Shown: positions 11,637-23,814, numbered from the stretch's first letter. The stretch is DNA of 64,000 nucleotides from Leptasterias polaris (GCA_037783415.1 JAZGTN010000022.1:7042001-7106000); one strand, 5' to 3'. Notes: a model not told the origin generated them from the letters alone. Numbers and translations: made by a program.

Positions 11637-13942
11637 CAACGTCAACAGGAATCTCACAAAATGGAGTGTTACCGAACATTGGCCAAGGTCATTTCAATGG
11701 GAAGACCAATCAAAATGATTTGCCTGAAGAGGAATTCATCCGACCTCGCAAGATTCCCCATCAAAACATTGTACACCGCCTCTTTCATCGGCAGACTCAC
11801 CGATGCAAACCAGGAACACAATTCCACATCGCTAGATACTTTCACCAGAATGTTTTTCCAGGGTTCACTGTTGTAAATGTTGAGAAGCCGCCATGTTTTT
11901 TGAGAAAGTTCTCTCCAGATGGACAATATTTCATTGCCTTCTCCTCAGATCAGACCTCCCTAGAAATCTACAGATTTCAAGGACCAGCAGCAGCTTGTGA
12001 TTTGCTTCAAAAGATCAGCAAGAAGGCTCCTGTAGATGTAGTGGAAGCCCAAGGGATCCGTGGACAGCTTTTCCAGAGATTCTTTGCCTTACAGCATGTC
12101 GTTAGTGTCACACCAAATGGAGAGCATCTTAACCGAGAGTGTAGCCTTTTTACAGACGATGGTCGCTATGTCATTGTAGGATCTGCAGCTTATGTGCCTG
12201 ATGAACCCTACCCACATTTCTACGATGTTTACCGTAACAATGAGTCTGTCTCTCCCAACCCCCGCTCACCACTTGAGGATTATTCCCTACACCTGGTTGA
12301 CCTGCAGTTGGGGATTCTTTGCGACTCTAGAACTTTCAAATGCGACAAGATCTTCTTGTCACACAACCAGGGGCTCTATCTCTACAAGAATATCCTAGCT
12401 GTTTTGTCCGTTCAACAACAGACAATTCATATCTTCCAGGTGACACCTGATGGAAATTTTATTGATGTCCGAACTATCGGTAGATTCTGTTATGAGGATG
12501 ATGCTTTGGTGCTTGCTGCTGGTCAGGACGGACAGCAACCCCCTCACCCATCAACCTCAAGACCCTACAGGGACACTTGTATCAACTCCTTAAAACACAG
12601 ACTCCTTGCCTATCTATGGAGACGTGCCAACTACCTTGGAACACCAAGTGCAATGAGGCGATTCTTCCAATACTTTGATTATTTCCGCGGGCTTCGCATG
12701 TGGAAGATTCAATTGCTGGATGAGAACCACCTCTTGATCAAATATGCCAGTGAAGATGTGGTGACACTAAGAACACAAGATCCCAATTCCCAACCATCCT
12801 TCTTTGTCGTTTATAACATGCTGACGACAGAAGTAGTGGCTGTTTTTGAGAATACATCCGAAGAGCTCCTGGAACTTTTCGAGAACTTCTGCGATCTTTT
12901 CCGCAATGCTACCCTTCACGCTCATGCACAGTTTACCTGCTCCGCATCCAGCAATATCTACGCTCGGCAGATCCAGAGGCGGTTTAAACACACCATTATC
13001 AATGCGAGATACGGTGGACATACAGAGGCAGTCAAGAGGCTGCTAGCCCAGCTACCAATCAGCTCACAGTCTTATAGTAGCAGTCCTTATCTAGACCTGT
13101 CTCTATTTAGCTACGATGACAAGGGAGTGTCTGTGATGGAGAGACCCAAGGCCTGTGGTGACCATCCTATAAGGTACGGTTTGAATCAAACCTGAAGAAC
13201 ATTCCTTAAAACTATTTGATGGAAGTGTCGGGAACACTCGTTTATTTTGAAGAAATACTCGTACAAATTTGGGTTGCATCGGTGGCTTGTGGCTCACCAC
13301 TGTGGCCCTGGTTTGATTCCCAGCTAGGGCCATATGTGAGTAGAGTTGTGCATTGGTTCTCTTGTATGTCCGGATGGTTTTTCTCCGGGCCTTACGGTTT
13401 TCTTACCTCCGGAAAAATCTTACTCTTTTAATCTCTTGCTGTGCTTCGTGGTCATACAATGTACATGGGTCGATGTGGCTTGCTGCCACAGGCACCCTTG
13501 CATGTGTGCGGCTCGAACATGTTGTAGCCTCATCCTTCCCAATTCAGATTCTCAGCTGCGAGTAAGGATGATTAGCTTACAAAATTATTATTATTCATAA
13601 ACTTTCATCCCATGAAATTGTAAAATTAGTTGAGTATCAACAACAACAAATAATTTAATACAATCTGACCCTATTTTGTTAAGCAGTACATTGTGTTTTG
13701 ATTTTTCTAAATGTGTTTCCTCTTCTGTTTTTTCTCCTCTGGTTTGAAGGTTTTACTCGCGTGATTCTGGCATCTTAAAGTTCAAGATCCACGCAGGGAT
13801 GCTTGGCCGTCCATCCCCGCCCTCAGCTCGCCGACTAGTTGCCTTCACCTTCCATCCCTACGAACCTTTTGCAATATCTGTCCAGCGCACCAACACCGAG
13901 TATGTGGTCAACTTCCATGTGAGGCATCAACCTATGGACTAA
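11633..13942 (+). CDS. DET1: DET1 homologue, subunit of the DDB1-CUL4 ubiquitin ligase
   Basis: Exons 11633-13173 and 13750-13942 encode 577 residues. Known role: DET1 works with DDB1, DDA1, COP1 and UBE2E-type E2 enzymes in CUL4 ligases that tag nuclear factors such as c-Jun. What is seen: the protein is colinear with vertebrate DET1, with the blocks [66 protein letters not shown] and [15 protein letters not shown] at the C-terminus. The donor AAG|GTACGG and acceptor GAAG|G split Arg514 in phase 2, and the join restores [11 protein letters not shown]. About 27 N-terminal residues before the conserved core are extra compared with the roughly 550-residue human protein. An in-frame TGA two codons upstream of the ATG supports this start. 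A SINE lies in the coding intron and a MITE follows the stop codon. Confidence 0.97.
13272..13600 (+). mobile_element. SINE with an ATT tail in the DET1 coding intron
   Basis: A tRNA-like start includes GGTTTGATTCCCAGC (B box). The body has TTTTTCTCCGGGCCTTACGG and the end is AAAATTATTATTATTC. Related copies lie at 43600-43760 (minus) and 52695-52880 (plus). It extends the DET1 open frame slightly past the donor but is not coding. Confidence 0.55.
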
Positions 13943-13979
13943 GAAGGAGCTTTGTCCTTAATTAGCTCATAGTAGAAAA

Positions 13980-14192
13980 GATTGGCGACTGGAGTCACGT
14001 TACTTATAGTGGGTGTACAATGTAAACAAACCATGAAGCCACGCCCAGTGTGCGTGGAAAAGCATAGCTTTTTCCACACCTACGGCAGAAGCACTCGGAA
14101 GTAGCCATGCTTTTCAACACACATTGTGCGTTGCGTTCTTGGTTTGTTTACATTGTATACCCACTATGAACCACGTGACTCCGGTTGCTGAT
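13980..14192. mobile_element. Palindromic MITE just after the DET1 stop codon
   Basis: Arms of about 50 bp face each other. The left arm contains GGAGTCACG and TAGTGGGTGTACAATGTAAA; the right arm is its complement, containing TTTACATTGTATACCCACTA and CGTGACTCC. The unit starts about 40 bases after the DET1 stop, so it is probably in the 3' UTR and could fold into a long hairpin in the mRNA. A fragment of the same family sits at 21686-21750. Confidence 0.75.
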
Positions 14193-14894
14193 AGTGTCTA
14201 TTAAAAACTTATTAGGAAATTTGGGACATTATTTTGTTCCCAAAGACTTGGGGTTTTGCCAAAGCAACAATTTTCTAGATTGTTGTAAAAAGTTTCTACT
14301 ACTCTGTTTTCAACTTATGTGTAGGGTCACTATTAAGCTAGAAGAAAAGAAAGAGTAAGAATGAACAAACATTTTTGCAATATTTGTATATTTTGGTTTT
14401 GTTTCAGAGTTAATCTGAAATAGTTTAAGTGTTGGATTCTGTACTTCTTATAGAAAGTAAAGGAAAGGGGTTTGGAAATAATCTCACAAAATTTACATAT
14501 AATTACCTTTGAACTTTTCTCTCCCTACCTTATAGGAATAATTCCAACATTATTATAGAAATTTACAATGTTTTCTAACATTGGCATTTTATGGTTTAAG
14601 AAATACCAAAACAGTAATTTGAACATGTATACATACCTGTGAATATTTAGGGAAAGAATGAATTCAAAATTTTTCAAAGACCCTTACCATATAGAGTTTG
14701 AGTAATGTACATTGGTTGCATAAACAAGCATAGCTTTGGCTACAATTTAGTCTCAATTTCTTGAGTTTATGTTTTCCAAAGCAACACTGAAACTAGCTCT
14801 GTATTCCGGGTCTTATAACAACACAGTTGTGTAAGGCAAATTTGGATCATTCTAATGTTGTGGAATAAGTAATTGAAGGAAACAAAGTCCAGTG

Positions 14895-15310
14895 TTTTTT
14901 AGGCATGCAAATTCTCAACTGTTTGAACCTGCGATCTCCAGATTAACGTGTCGGTATTTTACCAACTGAGCTATCTAGCCCTAGTGTTGGCGGTGTCCCT
15001 ATTTTGTCAATATCTTTGTTTGGCGGTTCCAGTCAGAAGCCATACATACTGCAACTGCCATGTAGTCAGGGATCACACCCAAGTTTACGGTACAACCTGG
15101 AAAGCCGCAGTATAGGGATCACCATAAGGGGATGCGACATTTTGTTTCAAATTTTATGAGTAATAAACACAAGGGAAACTGACTGGGTAAATTTTAATTC
15201 AATTTTAGGGTGAACAAAGAAAAATTTACTATATCAGTTTTTGAACTGTGACCTCAAGATTAATGTGCCAGTGCTCTGCCAACTGAGCTATCTAGCCCTA
15301 ATATTAGTGG
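14895..15310 (-). mobile_element. Tandem pair of tRNA-headed SINE units
   Basis: Two tRNA-like heads on the minus strand: 14925-14985 (GAACCTGCGATCTCCAGATT, CCAACTGAGCTATCTAGCCC) and 15240-15300 (TTGAACTGTGACCTCAAGAT, CCAACTGAGCTATCTAGCCC). Both carry a B-box-like and an A-box-like end. The shared body between them (TCCCTATTTTGTCAATATCT) recurs at 48565-48920. Confidence 0.6.
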
Positions 15311-15676
15311 ACTCCCTATTTTGTGAATATCTTCCTTTTCCCATAATTTTAATGCCATAGGAAACTGAAAAACACTATACAAAGTTTTACATTCAGGCAG
15401 TTCCTTCTTTTGCAATATCAAAGTTTCAAGTCTGTTTTTTAAAGTTTTTTTAAAGATTTCTTATTCTCAGCCGGTGTATAAACTGGGTAGTAGTTGATAT
15501 GGAATGAAGGTCAAATATCATCATCATCTTCCTATACTGTGCAGAAACCTTCTCCAAAGTATACTCACACATTAGTTGAAGGGCAAGCAGGTGCAGACAA
15601 AACTCAAGGCATGAAAAACTGATGTGCACTTAAAAACAGATCTATAGGCTATTTAGTATTTTGTTTGGGTGATTAG

Positions 15677-15960
15677 TTGAATGTGACCCCGTTTTGTCTT
15701 TTCGTGAAGGCGTCCAGGGTTTGTGATTCAACAACTTGCTTGTGTAGTGAATTTTACAGGGTGTCTGGGAGAAAGGAGCCTTTCAGTAAGTTTGTGCGGG
15801 TGGATGGGACAAGGAGTTTCAGATTATTTCCTTTGGTGGATGAGTTGGCTGGAATTTAGCCCTTGTAGGAAGCCAGTCTCTGCTGCACTGTTTTGTGCAA
15901 CGGAGGAGTTCAACTTTGGGTAGCTGGAATTATGCCACGACTGTCAACAAGATATTTATC
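15677..15960. mobile_element. Possible LINE tail relic
   Basis: This GT-rich stretch resembles the complement of LINE C-terminal regions found widely in animal spacers (phrases such as 'ggcgtccagggtttgtg' and 'gaaaggagcctttcag'). No intact frame exists. It lies between DET1 and ADAL. Weak call by resemblance only. Confidence 0.25.
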
Positions 15961-16289
15961 CTAACGCTGTAAACTTGTGTGCCGTTTCTTGTTGCTTGAT
16001 TTCAACGTTTGAACTGTCTTCTCAAAGTGTCTGAACACTGTGGTTGCTCAAGTGTATTGTTATTAATTTCACTGCGTTTGTATGGAGAAATTGGATTGTG
16101 AATGAATAAAGTTTCTAACTTTGTTGAGAGTAAATTGTAGGCTTTGCTTGTTTATCAGGATGTGTTATCATCTTGTCTGTGAGTTTGTTTTTCAGATGGG
16201 TAGGTTGGCTTGTATAAAATGGTTTATAATTTCTGTGGTTTGGGCTCTCCTTTATTTGTACAGTTAATGTGAGAATGTAATTTTATTTG

Positions 16290-16460
16290 TTCATTATTAA
16301 AAAGGGGAGCGAGCACGCGGGGGCGCCCTAACCAAGGCCCGGCCGTACACAGTGCACTATATACAAAACGTGTTTGTGTTGTTTTTCAGGCCGTCGTCCG
16401 GTGTCCGGTGCCGGGTTGGTTAGCAGTGTCAGTTCGTCCGTCAGTCGAGGGGTATTAACG
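16290..16460 (+). promoter_or_regulatory. Probable ADAL promoter and 5' UTR
   Basis: A local GC- and CpG-rich patch directly precedes the ADAL start, including GGGGCGCCC and GGCCCGGCCG. A TATATA-containing stretch follows near 16358. A pyrimidine-rich CAG at about 16389 could be a 5' UTR acceptor. Nothing here fixes the transcription start site. Confidence 0.3.
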
Positions 16461-19400
16461 ATGGAGGTTGACCCTTTCTACAAGATCTTGCCTAAAATCG
16501 TAAGTATGAGCTGAAAATTTCAATTATCTATATGTTTGGGAGGCTCAGAGGCCATGGGAGGAAGCATCCTCGTGATCACTCCCAACCACCACGGGATGAG
16601 GTTCATTCCGCTGTCAATGTATTTTGTAATCGTCTCCATCCGATATCCACGAACGAAGTGGCGGCCGGTTGCCGTCCGTACGCACACTTAAATTACGAAA
16701 ACCAGACTGCAAAGCATTTAAAAATAATGTTTGCCAAGGGCATACGGTGTACGTGTTGATTGTGACCAATGATTGAATGCATAATGGAGCTATATTAATA
16801 GGAAGGAATAAAGCGAGAATTTTCGATGGGTCAATTTAAGCTAAGAATACAAGGTAACTTTGGAATTTTATATATTTGTTTTCTCTTCCTGCAGGAATTA
16901 CATGCACACATCAATGGTTCTATTAGCACCGAAACACTAGAGGAACTTTTGGCAAAGAATCAGCAAGAAGGAAAGAAGCGACTAGACATAACAGCATTAC
17001 AAAGATGGAAGGCTGGCTTGGACGAGAAAGGAGAATCAATGACTTTGGATGGGTAAAATAGGCAGTGTCCGAATCAAGCAACATTGGCTATGGCTTTTGC
17101 TTGGCATGCAGCAATGTTAAAGCAGCATATACCTTTTGCCATAGCCACAGCCCTCAGACAAAAAGTAATTTTTCAAAATTTTGTGGAAAGCAGTAGGCCC
17201 CTAGACAGGGCTTGAATTTGGGGGGGGGGGGGGATTTGGGGGGCTTGTACCTCAAAATGTTTATAATTATAGGACCAGATTGTTTTTTTACAAAACCAGA
17301 ATTGAAAAAATACCTACACAGTTTAAATTTGAACAAGCACTAAGAGCTCATTTGTTTATTGGATAAGTATTCTTCAACAATAAGCATAATTTAAAAAAAT
17401 TATTTTCAGACAGAAAGTCAACATTTGAACAAAATCACAAGACAGCTGGACAGCGTTGTAGCCACGCCGGTCGGCGCCGGTCGGGTGTAACCGGCATTTG
17501 CTATTGCCGACCGCCACACAGACTAGATGAACATCCTACCGACCGGCACAAAATGCAACAAAGTTACAATAAAATGAACTACCTCTTTTACACAGTCGAT
17601 CGCTTGTTCAGTTTGAACGGTAAACTTGTTTTTCCCCAGTTGTCAATGATTAAATAAAACACATTTTCAACCCAAAGGAAGCCGACAGTTGGATGTCCTT
17701 TTCTTTAATGTTAGCCCCAGACAGCTGGACACGTCAGGGAGAATGATTGACCCTCCAATTGAGACCCAATTACTCTTATCTATAATCCTCTGCAGTTTGT
17801 TACACAATTGTTTTAGTTTGCAATACTCTTGCTTCACTCAAATAACAAGCCGCGTGCGTGGTGTCTTTGTAGCTAATCCTCTACAGTTGTTATACAGTTG
17901 TTTTACTTTGTAATACTCTTGCTTTACTCCAAAGCGAGCCGCGTGCGCGGTGTCTGTGTGGTGTTGTGACCTGGTTTTGTGACTCTTCGGAGTGGGTTTC
18001 GTGTTCTTTTAAACCTGGAAAGTGTGTTGACATCTGCTGGCTTTTAGATTTAATGTTTGTTTTTGAATAAGATATGATTTATTAACATTTTATTCATGCA
18101 AATTGTTCCATCAGGTTTACCACCCATGGGGAAACCCCTGGCCAATTTTCAAAATAGTATTTTTTGGTAAATTGCTTTTTTCAGAGTACAACTAATAGTT
18201 TATTTATAGCCTTCAGGCCTTTGTTAAAATAACATGTTTGGCCTTTGTGCTCTATCTACTGGCTTTGGAGCCCTCCAAATGTTGAAGCCTATTGAAACTG
18301 TAATGAAGTTTTAAATAACAGATTTACATACCTTAAAATGCATTACAAAAATCATGTCTCAGAAAACCCATACAAATCCATTTTTAAAGCAGTAAAATTA
18401 AAAGCTTCGCTCTATTTTGATTGTAAATTAGCCGGCACTCAAAAAGTTCTAGCTACAACCCTGCAGCTGGACTTGTCCAGTCATGAAGTTACTGACCAAA
18501 TGCCAAAATCATAGGCCTCGGTTCCTGTTGTCCAGTGTTAAAGTTTGAGTCTGGTAGAATTTGCAAAGCATGCAAAGAGAAGTGATACAATTAATTTGAT
18601 TCCAAATTAAATAAGTCTACCTTTTCTTAACGTTCCGCCAGGTGCTTTGATATGTTCAGGCTAATCCATCAGTTAGTGGACAACTGTAAGGCAGTTGCCA
18701 TAGTAACCCGCAATGTTATCAGGGAGTTTGCAGAGGATGGTGTTAAGTATCTTGAGTTGAGGAGCACCCCAAGAGATGTGCCAGAGACGGGTAAGGAGAC
18801 GGGTACACGTTGGCGCAAAACTTGTTCCACTCAAAATTGTTCGCTTAAGTGGAACCTACCCCAGGTGATGATGATGCCTTCTTTGTGAATGGAAGTCACA
18901 TGTCACAGTGTTTTAGCTCTTTGTAGACTGGGTCTGGGTTTCATTTGGTGCTCGATATGTGGCATGGTGTGAGGAGCGTCGTGGCCGAGCGGTCAAGCAC
19001 ACTGGACTCGAGCTGTGGTATTTCTGATCAGCAGAGTGTGGGATCGAGTCCCTGGTTGTGGCACTTGTTTCCTTGAGAAAGACACTAACCATTTTTGTTT
19101 CCTAAACTTCGGATTTGATGTAAAGGCTTAGGTCCTGTGCAATGTGCATAAAAGAACCCAGTACACTTATCGTACAGAAAATGGGTTCGCCCTCGCTTTT
19201 GCTGGTAAGGTCGACTGCATCTTATTGCGCCACAGCACCTTGCAAGTCTTACAATTCGAACAGAGCTCCACATCTCAACATCTTGTATAACAAAAAATTT
19301 AGAACTTTGAGATGAAGAGCTGTATAAGAACTGTGTATTGTAATCATGAATATGATCTGATAAAAGTTTATCAGATGTTGTAAACATCAAAACCGAGGTC

Positions 19401-22400
19401 CAGTGGGCTTGATAGAAACGATCAAATTTTCTCTTTAGGACAGGTGGCTAAAATGAGACTCTGCTATAATCGATCATGATTGTTGTTTTGTCAGGAATGA
19501 CCAAGAGAAGTTACATTGAGACTGTACTCTCTGCGATACATGAAAGTAAAGATGCTGGACTTGATATTATAGTAAGGTTAGTTCGTTCACTTGTAAGTCC
19601 ACACAATATGGACAGGGCTTTGGCTCAACTGAACTTCATTGGTTAAAATTGGTGATGCAAGTACCAGATTTGATGATTATATGTCTGCATCATAAACCTC
19701 ACACTGTAACAGCTACTCCTTTAAGAAGTGGGCACAATTTCATCGAGCTGCTTGCCGTGTAATTCTGCGCTAAGAGACCATAGAGCTATGTGTTTTATTG
19801 GGCGCCATATAAGTGCAGAATTACACGTTAAGCAGAGTCGGGAAATTAGACCCTGAAGGCTTTTAAAAATAATAGAGGGGCTGGATCAAAACATGACTTA
19901 ATGTAGGGTCATAGATTGCTTGTCAACATAATGCTGATTTATAGGCAAAATTATAAAGAAAGATACAATACAGTGTCTACTTGCTGAGGAAACAGCAAAA
20001 AACTGTCACAGTATTTTCGCAAGAGTGTTAAATCCATCCACGTCTAGCGAAGTGACCAACCGCATTTGCGAACCGAAAACAACCATCAGAAATTTGAGAA
20101 CCAGTCAAGCATGAATTGTTTCTCAGATTCAAATGTTTTTGGGTTGAAAAATATCCAAACCATATTACTTCTAAGCGAACCTTTCTCAAAATAGTTTATA
20201 TTATCAACAGCTGCAGTTTTTATTGTCAATCATTTTTTAGAGTATTTACCAATCTATGACCCTTCCTTTAAAAGCATAGGCTGCACTTAGCAAGAGCCGC
20301 AGCTTCCATTTTGGACATAAGGAAAATATATCACTAGGGGCTGATTGCACAAATAGCTAAGAATGATCTCAATCTCTTGATCACTAAGCAACATGTGATG
20401 TCACGGGACAATTCATCTTAAATCAATCTGACTATTTATAAAATCGGTCCCTGGTCCCAGGATGTTGGAATTTGGGGGGGGGGGGGTTATAACCCCCACA
20501 CCCCTCCCCTCACTTTTTGTGCACTATTTTATATGTAAATACATTCATTGCTGTTTTCTTCAGGTTTATGATAACAATTGACAGGGGAAGGGACCTCAAG
20601 ACTGCCCAGGAGACTGTGCAACTTGCCAAGGAGTTCTACGCCTCCAGTGGTGGCGCCGTGGTTGGACTTGACTTGAGTGGCAATCCACACGTATGTTGGG
20701 ATTGTATATCAAGTCGGTGATTTTCGCTCAGATGTGGCATTAGGCATTGAATACTCCTGGTCCAATTTCATGGCTCTGCACACCGGCAAATTCTGCGCTT
20801 GCGATGACCATTCTCCGCTTACTGTGCAAGTGCCGAATCCAGAATAATTTAAGATGGAAAAAAAAAGGACATTTTATAGAGCTACTGTGGTGAGTGACTT
20901 GGTGGCATGGGACAAACGGACAGTGGGGAATTGAGTATTATGGGATTTATGAGGGAACGTGGCTTATTATGTATCTGGGGCCCAAGTGGAAATCTGAAAA
21001 GAAAAAAAAAACTGAGCCAGAATCTAGGCTTAAACCATCATTGCAACGTGTACATAAATTTACCTGTCGATAGTGCCTATAACTGTAACCAATGTGTGGT
21101 TGTCCATTACAGAAGAATGATGCCAGGGACTATATCCCTTTTCTACAAGAAGCAAGAGAGAGTGGTTTGAAATTGGCCATCCACACTGCAGAGGTGAGTT
21201 AAACCTTTTTTTACACATATTTTTCCCAATATTCAATAAAACCACTCATTCACTTAGTGTTAGCCAGAGGGGTGTCATTTACATGTGAATGTATGTAAAT
21301 GAAAAATTTGGATGCCCAGTTCTTAAAATTCCAGCAAATCTTGACACCCTTTAACCAAATCCTGGCTTAAACCTTGCATTCACACTAAGGGTTTGCAGGG
21401 GCAATCTCATTTTGTTGAAATAAACGAAGAAGAAACAAATATTATTTAAAAAAACTTTATCACTGTAGCTCGCAAGCCTGAGGAAAACCTGTCAACAAGG
21501 GTGCTTGCTATGTGAACCAGAAACACTATGGGGTAAACCCTTTTTTTTCCCAAGATAATAAAGTGTTCTGGGGTGGATTTCACAAAACTCATCCCAACTC
21601 TTTGTGAAATCCACCCCTGGATCCTTTACATGCACTACCAGTCTACGGACCTACTACTAAATGTCCCATCCGAAGGGCAAAACAATTGACACATAGTGGA
21701 TATACAATGTAAACAAACCAAGCAAGCAACGCGCAGCAGCCATGCCTTTAACCGCTCGTCCACGACACACAGATGAAAATGTTTTTTTCTTTGATGCATG
21801 CAGTGAGTAAGCTACTGAAACAGTCACTTTTATATCATATATCAACCATAAATAAAACAAACTCTCATGGTTGCAGGATGTATTTTGTTGCTGTACCTCT
21901 AGATTCCCAACGTCGCAGAGAGTCTTGCCCTAGTCCAGCTTCCTCCAGATAGAATTGGCCATGGGACGTTCTTACAGCCTGAAGACGGTGGATCACAAGA
22001 GATAGTGGACACAGTAATCAAACATAAAACTCCATTAGGTACCTACTATATGAATCATTCTCAAATGCTCTAGAATCTATCCCCTTGGCCCAATTTTATG
22101 CTAAGCAAAATGGTAGACATGGTGTTGTCGTGCTTAGCAGCAATTCTAATAATTAAAGACGGGTTACTGGAGCTGTATCTATTGGGATGTGAAGTAGGCA
22201 TTCAACAAGCAAATGTTTTGTTATATTGTAATGGTCTGCACTGATCTATTGTTGCATCAAAAGAGGAGCTTACTGAAATGGTGTCCATTCGACACTCTAT
22301 AACCTTTGGCACTCCCCAATTCAAAAAATAAGTGCCATTCACAAGTTGCTAAATTGTATATAAATTACAAAGAACCGTGTCTGCTTTGTAGCATCAGGTC

Positions 22401-23269
22401 AGGTAACACATATTGATGTATTTGGAATGAATTCATCTTGTTCTTTCATCAACAGAGCTTTGTCTTTCTTCAAACATTATCGGTCAAACTGTAACAAGTT
22501 TTGACAATCATCATTTCAAATTCTGGTACGATCAAGGCCATCCATGTGTTATTTGTGTAAGTATATGAAGTGCTTCGCAGGGCATCATGATTCTGCTTAC
22601 AGCGTTGGCACAAAATTTAAGCAGTAGCTGTGTAACATGATGTAGGGAATCACACAAGCTGTGAACTTCTATTTCTATGATGATTCTCATCAAATCCTGT
22701 TCAGAATCTAGATGAGGCATTAGCACATTGGATGCAAGACACACATGGGTCGTTTACGTGCATTGATAGTTGTTTTATAACAACACACGGGACCTACGTC
22801 CTATCTGAAGGACGAAGCAATAAGTGTCTTGCTTAAGGACACAGTGACAAGACTGGGACTCGCACCAGAGCTCAATGCTCTTAACCCCACACCTATTTAT
22901 TAATTTGCAATACTAAATGTAAGCCATGCAGCATTTTGCATTAAATGGCAGCAACTAAGTCTGGGAGACACGTTGTCCTAGGGTCTATATTATAAAAAAG
23001 CAACACCTTAATATTTAAGAGAGCAAGTCAAACTTTTCCTCTTCATATTTTTTGCTTTCTAGACGGATGATAAGGGAATATTTGCCACAAGCCTTTCCAA
23101 GGAGTACCAGATCACTGCTTCAACGTTCAACTTGACCCGAGATCAGGTGTGGGAACTCTCGCTCAAGAGCATCGAGGCAATATTTGCAGGTGTCGTGATG
23201 AAAGATAAACTCAGAAATCTTTGGGCCAACGAAAAGTCAAAATTAGAGTTTTTGTTAAAGTGCAAATGA
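16461..23269 (+). CDS. ADAL: ADAL, N6-methyl-AMP deaminase (adenosine deaminase-like)
   Basis: Nine exons: 16461-16499, 16895-17052, 18642-18790, 19495-19576, 20564-20690, 21113-21193, 21903-22038, 22456-22556 and 23063-23269. All junctions are GT-AG with matching phases and give 359 residues, against about 355 in human ADAL. Known role: a zinc enzyme of the adenosine deaminase superfamily that converts N6-methyl-AMP to IMP during nucleotide salvage. What is seen: LPKI-ELHAHINGSIS carries the metal pair His16 and His18; FAEDGVKYLELRSTPR is conserved; AIHTAE gives His209 and Glu212; RIGHGTF gives His232; and TDDKGIF gives the acidic pair Asp293-Asp294. No active-site residue is missing. The start ATG has G at +4, and human ADAL starts close to the same point. 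Introns contain SINEs and MITEs. The gene faces HYKK copy 1 tail to tail. Confidence 0.96.
17060..17160. mobile_element. Family 10 element at the start of ADAL intron 2
   Basis: GGCAGTGTCCGAATCAAGCA and TTTTGCCATAGCCACAGCCC form the two ends. It begins fewer than 20 bases after the exon 2 donor. Confidence 0.45.
17195..17345. repeat. Dispersed repeat with a G-run, in ADAL intron 2
   Basis: CAGGGCTTGAATTTG followed by about 14 G, then ATACCTACACAGTTTAAATT and GAACAAGCACTAAGAG. Related in complement to 59500-59645 (CCCCCCCC, ATTCAAGCCCTG) and directly to 45200-45330. Confidence 0.5.
17784..17962. repeat. Tandem duplication in ADAL intron 2, period about 91 bp
   Basis: AATCCTCTGCAGTTTGTTAC with CAATACTCTTGCTTCACTC and AGCCGCGTGCGTGGTGTCT is repeated as AATCCTCTACAGTTGTTATA with TAATACTCTTGCTTTACTC and AGCCGCGTGCGCGGTGTCT. 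Confidence 0.75.
18971..19350 (+). mobile_element. tRNA-Leu-headed SINE in ADAL intron 3
   Basis: The head has an A box (TGGCCGAGCGGT) and a B box (GGATCGAGTCCC) spaced as in a class II tRNA with a long variable arm. The anticodon position reads CGA within ACTCGAG, against CAA in the sister copy. The body includes AAAGAACCCAGTACACTTAT and GCGCCACAGCACCTTGCAAG, and the end is CTGTATAAGAACTGTGTATT. Confidence 0.75.
19730..19854. mobile_element. MITE, family 3, in ADAL intron 4
   Basis: GGGCACAATTTCATCGAGCT at the left end and an eroded complement near 19845. TGTAATTCTGCGCTAA and GCAGAATTACACGTTA are internal arms. Confidence 0.6.
19915..20263. mobile_element. MITE, family 8, in ADAL intron 4
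   Basis: AGGGTCATAGATTG at the left and CAATCTATGACCCT at the right bound about 349 bp. Internal blocks (ATACAGTGTCTACTTG, CAACAGCTGCAGTTTT) recur at 47815-48205 and 36315-36490. Confidence 0.65.
21686..21750. mobile_element. Fragment of the DET1 3' UTR MITE family, in ADAL intron 6
   Basis: CATAGTGGATATACAATGTA followed by AACAAACCAAG and AAGCAACGCGCAG matches one arm of the element at 13980-14192. Confidence 0.55.
22720..22905 (-). mobile_element. SINE body fragment in ADAL intron 8
   Basis: GTCTTGCTTAAGGACACAGT followed by GACTGGGACTCGCACC is the complement of a SINE B box and adjoining body. TTTACGTGCATTGATAG corresponds to the GCAATGCACGTAAAA region of the tRNA-Leu SINEs. Confidence 0.5.
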
Positions 23270-23334
23270 GTAAAAGAGAATAACAGGGTTTTATTAAGGT
23301 AACAAAAAAGTGGTGCTTGTGCTGTTGTCTTCAA

Positions 23335-23340
23335 AATAAA
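23335..23340 (+). terminator. Polyadenylation signal of ADAL
   Basis: AATAAA lies 66 bases after the ADAL stop codon and is the first canonical signal downstream. A short 3' UTR is implied. Confidence 0.6.
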
Positions 23341-23707
23341 GATTAACAAATATATTAAATTACAATGCATACAGGTTATTGAATGTTGAAGTGCAGAAAG
23401 GACACAAGAATAAAAGTCAAACAACTTTGTTGTTTAAAAAAATAAAATGGGATTTTGGTTCCCCCACCACCAAGTCTGCAATATATCACTTTTGACAAAA
23501 TCTATAAAAATTCAATTAATTAAATTACTTTCTTTTACTTCACACGTCATTATAGACAGAGTCCTTTATGAGTTACACATGATTTTTTTACGTGTTACAA
23601 TTGAGACTATAAACTGGAAAGAAATTATTAACTATTATTTTGTTTTGAGGGTTTTTTTAAATTCTGTAAACACAAAAGTTATCTTGCTACATCCCAAAGT
23701 CAATATT

Positions 23708-23814
23708 GTCATACATGTACGATACAATTGATGACACTTTTCTAGTACATAAAAATAGATTATCAGGGTGAAAGGCACTTTCCGAATACATAACATAGAT
23801 CGTACATGTATGAC
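23708..23814. mobile_element. 107-bp hairpin element, family 11
   Basis: Perfect 16-bp inverted repeat: GTCATACATGTACGAT at 23708-23723 and ATCGTACATGTATGAC at 23799-23814. A related unit lies inverted at 37088-37150. It lies in the spacer between the ADAL and HYKK copy 1 ends, where their 3' UTRs meet. Confidence 0.65.

Noticed and set aside
13174..13195. DET1 ending at the stop codon at 13195
   Set aside because: The last residues (YGLNQT) are read-through past a donor. Splicing to 13750 restores the conserved FYSRDSG and the C-terminal block.
19571..19576. Alternative ADAL exon 4 donor ATA|GTAAGG
   Set aside because: It fits the consensus better, but joining it to exon 5 gives an early stop. 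The donor AAG|GTTAGT keeps the frame and the conserved VR-FMITIDR.
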